A stretch of DNA of 64,000 bases from Paramesorhizobium endophyticum (GTDB lineage Bacteria; Pseudomonadota; Alphaproteobacteria; Rhizobiales; Rhizobiaceae): the NCBI RefSeq assembly GCF_014640615.1, contig NZ_BMHH01000004.1:248001-312000 (forward strand), written 5' to 3'. Below are positions 34,717 to 43,350 of this stretch, piece after piece. The notes below the pieces were generated by a model. It searched no databases, was not told the DNA's origin, and saw nothing but the letters and a program-made list of their open reading frames with translations. Positions within the stretch are counted from its first letter, which is position 1; every line of letters starts with the position of its first letter. The position numbers were made by a program, and so were the translations under genes.

Positions 34717-35639
34717 CACAGAAGCCTGATGCAGAAAGCGCAGCCTATACCATGCCTGGTGGAACGGGCCGTTTTGCGACGATCAGCTTCGAACGGGATG
34801 TGGCCGCGCCATCGACCGTGCTCTGGGAGGCATGGACGGCTCCCGCCGCGCGGACGGTCTGGGCAGCCCCCTCGCCCGCCGTCACCGTGGAGTTTCTGGA
34901 AGCCGACACCAGGGTTGGCGGACGCGAAATTTCTCTTTGCAAGGTCGATGGCCATCAGGACATTCGTTGCGAGTGCGGCTGGCTGGTATTGCAGCCGGCG
35001 CTGCGCAGCGTGAACTATGAGGTGGTCTCATCCGAGGGCGTTACCCAATCGGTTGCGCTGGTGACGGCGGATATTTCGGGCACACGCGAGCGCAGCCGGC
35101 TGGCTGTGACGGTGCAGCTTTCCTCGCTGGCTGAGGACATGGAGCCGGGTTACCGGGAAGGCTTCGGGGCGGGACTGGACAATCTTACAGGCGTAGCCGA
35201 ACGGACCATGGTGCTGCAGCGGGTCATCCGGGCGCCACGCTCCGTCGTGTGGAATGTGTGGATGAACCCTGAAACGCTGCCGCAATGGTGGGGCCCGGAC
35301 GGCTTTTCCTGCCGGACGAAGAGAATTGACCTGCGAACGGGCGGCGAGTGGGTGTTCGACATGATCGCTCCCGACGGCACGGTCTTCCCGAACCATCATC
35401 TCTATAACGAGATCCGGCCAAAGGAGAGGTTCGGCTATATGCTGCTTTGGGGCGAGAATGGGCCGAAACACGCCGACGCCTGGGCGTCGTTCGAGGATCA
35501 AAATGGGGCGACGAAGGTCACGCTGGGCATGGTATTCAGCACGGCTGCCGAGTTCCAGGAAGCAAAGGGCTTTGGTGCCGAGGAACTTGGGCAGCAGACC
35601 CTCGGAAAGCTGGAACGCTTCGCGTTGGCGTTATCTTGA
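34713..35639 (+). CDS. tandem SRPBCC (AHSA1/START-like) protein
   Basis: This 308-residue protein contains two SRPBCC domains in a row, about residues 20-155 and 165-305. The second is textbook (RVIRAPRSVVWNVWMNPETL, then QWWGPDGFSC and GGEWVFDM). The first is more diverged (VAAPSTVLWEAWTAPAARTV). Such hydrophobic-pocket proteins bind lipids or small hydrophobic molecules and are usually single domain. The upstream ArsR regulator overlaps it by 4 bp. The ligand and reaction are unknown. Confidence 0.85.
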   Translation: MTQKPDAESAAYTMPGGTGRFATISFERDVAAPSTVLWEAWTAPAARTVWAAPSPAVTVEFLEADTRVGGREISLCKVDGHQDIRCECGWLVLQPALRSVNYEVVSSEGVTQSVALVTADISGTRERSRLAVTVQLSSLAEDMEPGYREGFGAGLDNLTGVAERTMVLQRVIRAPRSVVWNVWMNPETLPQWWGPDGFSCRTKRIDLRTGGEWVFDMIAPDGTVFPNHHLYNEIRPKERFGYMLLWGENGPKHADAWASFEDQNGATKVTLGMVFSTAAEFQEAKGFGAEELGQQTLGKLERFALALS

Positions 35640-36022
35640 GAGCATAATGACAGACACTCCTCGTGTTGCCTAGGTTTCTGATTTTGCCGACTTTCCTGGT
35701 AAAAGTTCCAAAGAATAGCGAGTGCATCATCCGTGCAGGACATAGCGGGGGGATGAATCGCCCCCTGCCCTGCGGCAGGCAGGCTTCCTGTCCACCGAAC
35801 CCCCTTTATGCGAAGCTTCCACTGTCTTTATTAAATACTTTGAAAAACTCGATATTTCCCAATTATTTATAGTAAAACTTGTACTTAATTTTATTGTTGA
35901 AGTAGTGATTTTTACAGCAAGCATGCCAAAGATATTCTTCGTTTACACAAAAGTGTATTGCACGTTACGCCATAGCGTGCGCGCATGTTTAAAGCACGTT
36001 TCGGTTGAACAGGGATCTAACG
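35640..36022. other. AT-rich intergenic stretch, no gene seen
   Basis: About 380 bp hold no supported gene. A small hairpin (CTGCCCTGCGGCAGGCAG near 35768) lies in the left part. The segment 35820-35960 is strongly AT-rich compared with its surroundings and probably contains the promoter of the downstream oligopeptide transporter gene. I see no clear operator. Confidence 0.4.
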
Positions 36023-38011
36023 ATGGGAAGCAACAGGCAGCAAGCACAAAGGGCAACGATGGCTGAATTCACACTGCGTGGCGTGCTGCTGGGCGGAGTG
36101 ATCACACTGCTGTTCACGGCGGCGAATGTCTATCTTGGACTCAAGGTCGGTCTGACATTCGCCACATCCATTCCCGCAGCCGTGATTTCGATGGCGATCC
36201 TTCGCGGGTTCAAGGATTCCACCATTCTTGAGAACAATATCGTCCAGACCGTAGCGAGCGCGGCAGGCTGTCTGTCGTCGATCATCTTCGTCCTGCCGGG
36301 GCTTGTCATTATCGGCTTATGGCAGGGCTTCCCCTATTGGACTACGGCAGCGATCACCTGTACCGGCGGCGTGCTTGGCGTACTCTTTTCAGTGCCCCTA
36401 CGGCGTGCGCTCGTCATCGAGGCTCCACTCCCCTATCCCGAGGGGCGCGCCGCTGCCGAAGTGCTGCGCGTCGGCTCCGGTTCGCGCGAGGGGGTGGATG
36501 AAAGCCGCAAGGGGCTTTCCGCGCTGGTATGGAGCGCGGTGGCTTCCACCGCCTTCGCTGTCCTCACGCAAACGCGTCTGGTCGTGGGCGAAGCGGCGGT
36601 CTGGTTTCGTGCGGGCGCGGGCGCCACGGGGATCGATGGCAGCCTGTCCCTGGCGCTGCTTGGCGTCGGGCATCTTGTCGGCCTCTCCGTTGGCATGGCG
36701 ATGTTCCTTGGCCTCATCGTCGGCTGGTGGATTCTGCTGCCGGTGCTGACGGCATATCATCCGATGCCCGGCGGCGCGGAAACATGGGCGAACAGCATTT
36801 TCAGCGCTGACGTCCGGTTTTTCGGCGCGGGTGTCATAGGTGTGGCTGCTGTCTGGACCCTGCTGCGCATCGCCTCGCCGGTTCTGGGCGGTATTCGTTC
36901 TGCCATGGCGGCAAGCAGGGCGCGCCAAGCCGGAAAGACCATGGCGATCGAGGAACGGGACCTGCCGATTTCATTCGTCTTCATCGGCAGCCTGGCTATG
37001 CTGGTGCCGATTGGCGTCCTGCTGTGGAGCGTCATCACCAGCGGCCCGCTCGCGGGGTCGGAGATCGTTCTGATCGCGGGCGCCCTCGCCTTCGTGCTCG
37101 TCATCGGCCTGATCATCGCAGCCGTGTGCGGCTACATGGCAGGGCTGATCGGATCGTCGAACTCTCCCATCTCCGGTGTCGGCATCCTCTCCGTCGTGGC
37201 TGCTTCGCTCATGCTTGTGGGCCTGTTCGGGTGGCACCAGGACGCCAATACTACCGGCGCGCTCATCGCCTATGCCCTGATCGTCACCAGCATCGTCTTC
37301 GGTATCGCATCCATTTCGAATGACAACCTCCAGGACTTGAAGACCGGCCAGCTTGTCGGCGCCACCCCGTGGAAGCAGCAGCTTGCGCTGGTTATTGGCG
37401 TGGTGTTCGGATCACTCATCATTCCCCCGGTTCTCGATCTCCTCAACACCGCGTTCGGCTTTGCCGGTGCGCCTGGCGCCGGGCCCGATGCGCTCCCCGC
37501 GCCGCAGGCCGCACTGATCTCCGCTCTCGCCAAGGGCGTCCTCGGCGGTAATCTGGATTGGACAATGATCGGCTGGGGCGCTGCCGCCGGGGTGGTCTTC
37601 GTGATCCTCGACGAGGCGCTGGGCTACACACGCCGCCTGCGCCTGCCGCCGCTCGGTGTCGGAATGGGCATCTACCTGCCGATGAGCGTGATCCTGCCCA
37701 CCGTCATCGGTGCGGTGCTGGGCTGGTTCTATGAACGCTGGGCATCCGGCCAGGCAAACCCCGAATTTGCCAGCCGCATGGGTGTGCTTACCGCCACGGG
37801 CCTTATCGTGGGGGAAAGTCTTTGGGGCATCGTTTTCGCCGGCATCGTCGCCGGCTCGGGAAAGGACACGCCGCTCGCGCTGGTGGGCGACAGCTTTGCC
37901 CAGCCTGCGCTGATCGCAGGCGTGGTCCTGTTCTTCGCGATTGTCTGGTTCCTCTACCGCTTTACGCGGCAGCTGGTGACATCAGGCAGTCCCAAACGCA
38001 GCAAGAAATAA
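36023..38011 (+). CDS. OPT-family oligopeptide transporter
   Basis: I chose the ATG at 36023 (662 residues), with AGGGA 7 nt upstream. A TTG at 36005 is possible. About 16 hydrophobic segments are spread through the whole chain. The N-terminal signature FTLRGVLLGGVITLLFTAAN followed by VYLGLKVGLTFATSIPAAVI is typical of OPT proteins. NNIVQTVASAAGCLSS and SNSPISGVGIL are further conserved OPT blocks. It likely imports peptides or metal-chelate conjugates across the inner membrane by proton coupling. It stands alone. The LysE gene is convergent 3 bp after the stop. Confidence 0.92.
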   Translation: MGSNRQQAQRATMAEFTLRGVLLGGVITLLFTAANVYLGLKVGLTFATSIPAAVISMAILRGFKDSTILENNIVQTVASAAGCLSSIIFVLPGLVIIGLWQGFPYWTTAAITCTGGVLGVLFSVPLRRALVIEAPLPYPEGRAAAEVLRVGSGSREGVDESRKGLSALVWSAVASTAFAVLTQTRLVVGEAAVWFRAGAGATGIDGSLSLALLGVGHLVGLSVGMAMFLGLIVGWWILLPVLTAYHPMPGGAETWANSIFSADVRFFGAGVIGVAAVWTLLRIASPVLGGIRSAMAASRARQAGKTMAIEERDLPISFVFIGSLAMLVPIGVLLWSVITSGPLAGSEIVLIAGALAFVLVIGLIIAAVCGYMAGLIGSSNSPISGVGILSVVAASLMLVGLFGWHQDANTTGALIAYALIVTSIVFGIASISNDNLQDLKTGQLVGATPWKQQLALVIGVVFGSLIIPPVLDLLNTAFGFAGAPGAGPDALPAPQAALISALAKGVLGGNLDWTMIGWGAAAGVVFVILDEALGYTRRLRLPPLGVGMGIYLPMSVILPTVIGAVLGWFYERWASGQANPEFASRMGVLTATGLIVGESLWGIVFAGIVAGSGKDTPLALVGDSFAQPALIAGVVLFFAIVWFLYRFTRQLVTSGSPKRSKK

Positions 38012-38013
38012 AA

Positions 38014-38631
38014 CTAATGCCGCATCGCTATCGTCACCGCCGCGCCGGCCATGAAGGCGGCGGCGGTGCGGTTCAGGCGCTTCAGCGCGCGCGGCGCTTG
38101 CAGCAGCATGCGCGCCTTGGCGGCGAGGATGAGATACGGCACCAGCACCACCAGCAAGACGATGACCGTGCAGGCGACGAGACCGCCATAGTCGGAAAAG
38201 GTCAGGTGCTGAAGATCGACCAGCGTGGGCGCGAGCGCGAGATAGAAGATCATCGTCTTGGGATTGCCGAGCGTCACCAGGAGGCCTGCCATGAAGCTGG
38301 AGAAAGCGCCGCCGCTGGCCTTCTTCGCTTCGATTTTTTCGGCGGTGATTCCCGCGTTCCAGAACGTCCAGGCAAGCCATGCGAGATAGGCGACGCCGAG
38401 CCATTTGATGACAAGAAAAGCCGTACCGAAGGCTTGCGCGACGAAGGCCAAGCCCAGAACCGTGGCGGTCAGATAGGTAAGGTCGCCGAGGACGAGGCCG
38501 AACGCCATGTAGAGCGACGAGCGGAAACCGGAACCCAAGGCCCGGGCCACCAGCGCCGTGACGCCCGGCCCCGGTATGGCGGCGGCGACGGCCAGTGCGC
38601 CGCTATAGGCAATAAATCCCGTTAGGTTCAT
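38014..38631 (-). CDS. LysE/RhtB-family exporter
   Basis: The ATG at 38631 has AGAGGGAA upstream, which makes this a 205-residue protein, the family norm. The signature AAAIPGPGVTALVARALGSG followed by AFGLVLGDLTYLTATVLGLA is present. Six membrane helices are evident. Members export amino acids or similar small metabolites, and the substrate is unknown. It is followed, still on the minus strand, by nothing coupled and is convergent with the OPT gene. Confidence 0.9.
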   Translation of the reverse strand: MNLTGFIAYSGALAVAAAIPGPGVTALVARALGSGFRSSLYMAFGLVLGDLTYLTATVLGLAFVAQAFGTAFLVIKWLGVAYLAWLAWTFWNAGITAEKIEAKKASGGAFSSFMAGLLVTLGNPKTMIFYLALAPTLVDLQHLTFSDYGGLVACTVIVLLVVLVPYLILAAKARMLLQAPRALKRLNRTAAAFMAGAAVTIAMRH

Positions 38632-38737
38632 TCTCGGTTCCCTCTCGCGCCCGGCAAATCTCTGCGGCCTATTTACCTCACTTCCTTTGCGGATGGAATG
38701 GAGGGAAATGAAAGGAGGGAGCAGTCCCCTCCCCTCT

Positions 38738-39955
38738 CTATTCAGCCGGATGGGCAGCGCTGCCCGATGGCCGCGAGCGAAGCTGGAGCGCCTTGACACA
38801 CAGGGCGGCGATCGCGAACAGCCCGCCCAGGATGGAAACACCGTGCCAGCCGCCATAGCTCCAGGCGACGGTTGCCAGCGCCGACCCGGCGGAGCCGCCG
38901 AGGAACATGCCGGTCATGAACACGGTGTTGATCCGGCTGCGCGCCTCGCCGTCGAGCGCATAGATAATGTGCTGGCTCGACACCTGCGCGCCCTGTATGC
39001 CGAAATCGAGAATGATCACCCCGGCGATCAGCGCGAACAGCGAGCCCCACGCGCCGAACACCACCCAGGCGAGGAGTGTGAGCGCCGCGCCAAGCCAGAC
39101 GACGATATGCGGGCCGCGCCGGTCGGCGATGCGCCCGGCAAGCGGCGCGGCCAAGATACCGACCATGCCGACAATGCCGAACAGGCCGGCGACATCGGCG
39201 CCAAGGTTAAAACGCGGGCTTTGCAAATAAAGCGCGAGGATCGTCCAGAAGACCGAGAAGGAGCCGAACAGCGACGCCTGTGTCATCGTTGCGGTTCTAA
39301 GCTGCGGCTCCCTCTGCCAGAGATGCGCCAGGGAGCGCAGGGCGCTGAGATAGCCCATACGCGAGGCGGCGCGGTGATCCGGCAGGGTCACGGCCATCGT
39401 CACGGCGGCGATAATGGCGAGCGGCACACCGATCCAGAACATCTCACGCCATCCCGCATGTTCGCCGACGAAGCCGGATACGGTGCGGCTCAGAAGAATG
39501 CCGGAAAGAAGGCCGGCCATGACCGTGCCGATGGTCGCGCCGCGTTTTTCCGGTGAGGCCAGCGTCGCGGCAAACGGAATGATCTGCTGGGCCACCGTCG
39601 CACATGCCCCGACCGCCAGGGAGGCGAACGCCAGCCACATCGCTGAAGGGGCAAGGGCTGTCACGACAAGCGCCGCCGCCAGCAGCAGGAATTGCCCGAC
39701 GATGAGCTTACGTCGGTGGAGGAGATCGCCGAGCGGCACGAGGAAGAACAACCCCAGCGCATAGCCGAGCTGCGTCGCCGTCGGAATGAAGGCCGTCGCC
39801 GCCTGGCCGCGGAAATCGGCCTCGATCAGGCCCAGCATCGGCTGGTTGTAATAAATGTTGGCCACGGCAATGGCACAGGCCGCCGCCATGGCGAAGAGGG
39901 TCACCCGGCCGATACCGCTGCCATCGGGCGATTGGTGCTGCTGATGCGCTGTCAT
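38738..39955 (-). CDS. MFS transporter (DHA1-like)
   Basis: The real start is the ATG at 39955 (405 residues), since a much longer in-frame stretch upstream is antisense to the LysR gene. Twelve membrane helices are visible. The chain begins with ANIYYNQPMLGLIEADF, then the loop-2/3 motif GDLLHRRKLIVGQ and the second-half equivalent GRIADRRGPHIV. It probably exports a drug-like or metabolic compound. It is divergent from the LysR gene at 40061, so it is a likely target. Confidence 0.88.
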   Translation of the reverse strand: MTAHQQHQSPDGSGIGRVTLFAMAAACAIAVANIYYNQPMLGLIEADFRGQAATAFIPTATQLGYALGLFFLVPLGDLLHRRKLIVGQFLLLAAALVVTALAPSAMWLAFASLAVGACATVAQQIIPFAATLASPEKRGATIGTVMAGLLSGILLSRTVSGFVGEHAGWREMFWIGVPLAIIAAVTMAVTLPDHRAASRMGYLSALRSLAHLWQREPQLRTATMTQASLFGSFSVFWTILALYLQSPRFNLGADVAGLFGIVGMVGILAAPLAGRIADRRGPHIVVWLGAALTLLAWVVFGAWGSLFALIAGVIILDFGIQGAQVSSQHIIYALDGEARSRINTVFMTGMFLGGSAGSALATVAWSYGGWHGVSILGGLFAIAALCVKALQLRSRPSGSAAHPAE

Positions 39956-40060
39956 GCTGCTGCCTTTTATCGAGAATGATTGGTTGCCGCTATCTAGATT
40001 ATTGGCCTGGCGCGTTCTAGTGTCGGCCACTGTTCGACTGGAATAACGGATTTCGATATA

Positions 40061-40957
40061 ATGAATATGAATATCGACGATATCGAGGTCTTTGTCGCGG
40101 CTGTAAGCGCCGGCAGCCTGGCGGGGGCGGCGCGGCGGCTGGGGCTGACGCCAATGGTCGCCACGCGCCGCCTCTCCTCGCTGGAAACGGATCTGGGCAT
40201 CAGGCTGCTTCACCGCACCACGCGATCGCTGGCGCTCACGCCGGAGGGCGAAACCTTCCTGCCTTATGCCGAGGCGCTGCTGGAGACAAAACGGGAGGCA
40301 TTGACGCGGCTGCGCTCGGAAACCGGCACGGCGGTGGGCCTGTTGCGCGTGTCCGCGCCGGGGGCTTTTGGTGTCAAGTTCATCGCGCCGTTCATCCCAA
40401 AGCTTTTGGAAGAAAATCCGGAAATGCGCATTTCGCTCGACCTGACCGACAGCTTGCCGGACCTGGTTGCGACGGGTACAGACTTGGCCATACGTATCAC
40501 CCGCCTGCGCGACAGCAGCCTGATCGCGCAGAAGCTCGCGGACAGTCCTAGAGTTCTCGCCGCCAGCCCCGAATATGCCGCCAAGCATGGCCTTCCCGCC
40601 ACAACGGGCGATCTTGCCCAGCATAGTTGCCTGCCTTTGACAGGCACGACCCACTGGAGATTCCTGACTCCGGCTGGTGAAAGGCAGGTGCGCCTGGGCG
40701 GACATTTCTCATCCAGCTCAATTCAAGGCTGTCATGCGGCCTGTCTCGCCGGTGGTGGTATTGTCCTTCTGTCCGCCTGGTACCTGGCCGAAGACATCAG
40801 TGCAGGACGCCTCATATGCTTCGAACTGGAGGATGCGACACCGGAACCGTTCGATATCTGGGCTGTCTATCCGACCACGCGGCTGATGCCGCAAAAGGTG
40901 CGGGTTTTCATCGCACATTTGCGCGAAGCCCTGACAGAGACAGGACTTCGCATGTGA
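40061..40957 (+). CDS. LysR-family transcriptional regulator
   Basis: This is a 298-residue protein with HTH (AAVSAGSLAGAARRLGLTPM) and effector domain (KFIAPFIPKLLEENPEMRIS through LRDSSLIAQKLADSPRVLAA). Length and motifs are normal. It is divergent from the MFS exporter with 105 bp between starts. CTAGA (39994) and TCTAG (40016) inverted half-sites in that gap are a possible operator. Confidence 0.9.
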   Translation: MNMNIDDIEVFVAAVSAGSLAGAARRLGLTPMVATRRLSSLETDLGIRLLHRTTRSLALTPEGETFLPYAEALLETKREALTRLRSETGTAVGLLRVSAPGAFGVKFIAPFIPKLLEENPEMRISLDLTDSLPDLVATGTDLAIRITRLRDSSLIAQKLADSPRVLAASPEYAAKHGLPATTGDLAQHSCLPLTGTTHWRFLTPAGERQVRLGGHFSSSSIQGCHAACLAGGGIVLLSAWYLAEDISAGRLICFELEDATPEPFDIWAVYPTTRLMPQKVRVFIAHLREALTETGLRM

Positions 40958-41073
40958 AATATCTGCTTTGCTCACCATGTTGCCCCAAGTCCAGATTGCC
41001 GTTGAGCCTGTAGCTGTCGGCGAATATGGTCAGCCTGCGCTTCACGTTTTCACGCCGTAAAAAACGACACCGG

Positions 41074-41295
41074 TCATCCTGAGCGCTTGAGCAACCAGAC
41101 GAGATAGGGCGCGCCGATGAATGCAGCGAGAATACCGCCGGGGATTTCCCATGGGAACAGAAGGTTGCGCCCCAGCCAGTCGGAAAGAACCAGAATTACG
41201 GCCCCTATCGCTACCGCACCGGCAAGCTGGAACGGAGGCCGCTCAAGTCCCATCATGCGCGCCATGTGAGGCGCGAGGACGCCTACCGTCGGCAA
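41074..41295 (-). pseudogene. C-terminal fragment of FecCD-type iron-siderophore permease (FhuB-like)
   Basis: The last about 70 residues of a FecCD permease are readable (VGVLAPHMARMMGLERPPFQ, then ILVLSDWLGRNLLFPWEIPG and FIGAPYLVWLLKRS). The rest is missing. The fragment abuts the truncated FecR-like gene at about 41290, so a deletion joined the two. Confidence 0.8.
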
Positions 41296-41707
41296 GGCGA
41301 ACCGTCGACTGACGCCCGGCCTCCGTGATGTAGTCGGCCTGCCAGGAGAGCATCAGTTTGGGATACTGCCACGCCCCCACGGCTACGAACGCCGCCGCGA
41401 CTGCTGCGGCGATGCCCGTTTTCCATCCTGCGCCAATCCCTCGCCTTTGGGAAACGGCGGATGCCCTGTGAACCGGGGTGTTCGCGGACGGAAGAGTCCG
41501 GACTGCTTTTGCAAACGCGCTGGAGCCCCACATCGCTTCAAGCGAGCGGAACTCCGTTTCATGGTGGGGATCACGCGCCAGCCACGCCTCGAATTCCTGC
41601 AGAACGCCCGGATCGGGTTCCGCGTCGCGCAGGCGCAGGAACCACTCAAGCGCCTCATCCGCTACCGGATCGCCGTTGATGTATCCCACCGCTCGGTTCG
41701 TCTTCAT
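41290..41707 (-). pseudogene. truncated FecR-family anti-sigma factor
   Basis: The frame from the ATG at 41707 shows the cytoplasmic anti-sigma part (EALEWFLRLRDAEPDPGVLQ and FEAWLARDPHHETEF). A membrane segment (TGIAAAVAAAFVAVGAW) and the first FecR strand (ITEAGRQSTVRLADG) follow. At about 41295 it runs directly into the FecCD permease fragment. The periplasmic domain is lost, so it cannot signal normally. Confidence 0.8.
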
Positions 41708-41855
41708 CCGCGCCGCTGCGTCCCACTCAGGCTATCCAATCTTCAGTGTACCGCGGGTTCCTGTTACCTTGACGTTCGGCGGCATGGAATCCGGCAAAGA
41801 AGCCCTTGCAGGCCAGTTTTACCCGAGCTATCCCCCATGCCAGCGCCTGCCTCGG

Positions 41856-42311
41856 TCATTTGTTATCCAGCCGGGCGAGAGCATCCCGGCAATGTCCCAA
41901 GGCAAGCTTCAGATCGTTGAATACCGTTCGTTCCGATATTCCGAGATGCTCGGCTATGCGCGCGTTCGACCATTCTTCGAGCCGGCTCAAAACCAGCACC
42001 TTCTGCGCCCGTTCCGGAAGCCTTGAGAGAGCCTCCCTGAACAGGCGAAGCTTCTCGCGCTCGACAATGGCTTCTTCAATAGAGACGACATCGGCGGGAA
42101 CATTGGCAAGGGCCGCCTCGTCCACCCCTTCAGCCTCGACATTGGCCCGGATGCGATTCCGCCGCAAATGATCAAGGGCGAGATTGCGGGCCGTCTGATG
42201 CAGGTAGGCTTCAATATGCTGGATAGGGCCATTGTCAGCGGCACGGCATGCCCCTAATATAGGTTTCCTGCGCCAGCTCTTCCGCCCCTGTCCCCCCGAC
42301 AACGCGTCCAT
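41856..42311 (-). pseudogene. 5'-truncated ECF sigma factor (FecI type)
   Basis: Region 4 is intact (LSRLPERAQKVLVLSRLEEW and SNARIAEHLGISERTVFNDL). The end of region 2 also survives (YLHQTARNLALDHLRRNRI). The start of region 2 is found only in another frame (GAEELAQETYIRG near 42270), so there is a frameshift close to 42250. Upstream sequence is cut off against the 3' end of the Zn-dehydrogenase gene. With the FecR and FecCD relics it once formed an iron surface-signalling locus. Confidence 0.8.
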
Positions 42312-42312
42312 T

Positions 42313-43332
42313 TCAGATCCTTTCGATGATGATCTTCAGGATGTCGTTTCGGTTGGCGTCCCAATAGGGAAGCGCCTCTTCCGCCTTAGCAAACGGGAAT
42401 GTTTTCGAGATCAGGCGGTCCGCCTCGGGCCCGAGCTTTTCCAGATGCCGGATGACCGCCTCGAAATCGGTAAGCGTAGCGTTGCGCGAGCCCATGATGT
42501 CGAGTTCTTTCAAATTGAAGAACTGCGTCTGGTAGGTGACCGGCGCCTTGGAGTAGCCGACGTAGACGACACGCCCGGCAAAGCAGGCGAGATCGACAGC
42601 CTGGGTGAAGGTGACCGGCAGGCCGACCGCCTCGAAGGCGACATCCACGCCGTCGCCCCCAGTCTGTTCCTTGACCTTCTCAACCACGTCTTCGCCGCTC
42701 GGCAGCGCATGCGCCGCGCCGAACCGCAAGGCAAGCTCGCGCTTCTCCGCGCTCGGATCGATGGCGATGGCCTTCGCGCCGCGCGCCACCGCGCCGATCA
42801 ACACGCCCATGCCGATCATGCCGCAGCCCAGCACCGCAACAATATCCCCCGCTTCGACACGCCCTCGTGCGACCGCGTGAAAACCGACCGAAAGCGGCTC
42901 CACCAGCGCCAGATGGCGCGGCTCGAGCGTGTCGTTGAGGATGAGCTTTTCCGCCGGCAGCACGATCTCCTCGGCCAGCCCGCCATCCTGCTGCACGCCC
43001 AGCGTCCTGTTGGAGCGGCAGGCATTGAGCCGTCCCTTCCGGCAGGAGCTGCACTCCCCGCAATTAGTATAGGGCATGACGATCACGCGCCTGCCTGCTG
43101 AGTAAGCAGCCGCAACGCCCTCGCCGGCTTCGATGATTTCGCCGCCGATCTCGTGGCCGGGGATGCGCGGCAATTGCACCAGCGGGTTGAGCCCCTTGAA
43201 GGTATTGAAATCACTGCCGCACAGCCCGACATGGCGCACCCGTACCCGGACATGACCTGGCAGCAGGGGCGCTTCGGCGATTTCGGCGAAGCGGGTGACG
43301 TTTTCGCTCTCTATACGCATCGCCTTGATCAT
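42313..43332 (-). CDS. zinc-dependent alcohol/polyol dehydrogenase (MDR family)
   Basis: This is a 339-residue medium-chain dehydrogenase. The catalytic zinc site is GLCGSDFNTF (Cys) and PGHEIGGEII (His-Glu). The structural zinc loop is CGECSSCRKGRLNAC (four Cys), and the nucleotide site is AVLGCGMIGMGVL. The UxaA-family dehydratase follows upstream at 18 bp (stop 43351), so both belong to the 42-51 kb sugar-acid cluster. It could oxidise a sugar, a polyol or L-galactonate-like aldonate. The substrate is not fixed by the sequence. Confidence 0.9.
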   Translation of the reverse strand: MIKAMRIESENVTRFAEIAEAPLLPGHVRVRVRHVGLCGSDFNTFKGLNPLVQLPRIPGHEIGGEIIEAGEGVAAAYSAGRRVIVMPYTNCGECSSCRKGRLNACRSNRTLGVQQDGGLAEEIVLPAEKLILNDTLEPRHLALVEPLSVGFHAVARGRVEAGDIVAVLGCGMIGMGVLIGAVARGAKAIAIDPSAEKRELALRFGAAHALPSGEDVVEKVKEQTGGDGVDVAFEAVGLPVTFTQAVDLACFAGRVVYVGYSKAPVTYQTQFFNLKELDIMGSRNATLTDFEAVIRHLEKLGPEADRLISKTFPFAKAEEALPYWDANRNDILKIIIERI

Positions 43333-43350
43333 GAAATGTTTCCTGCTGTT

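Noticed and set aside
38632-40705. Long N-terminal extensions of the LysE and MFS frames
   Set aside because: The extensions overlap divergent genes or promoters and lack homology. Internal ATGs with ribosome sites give family-normal lengths.
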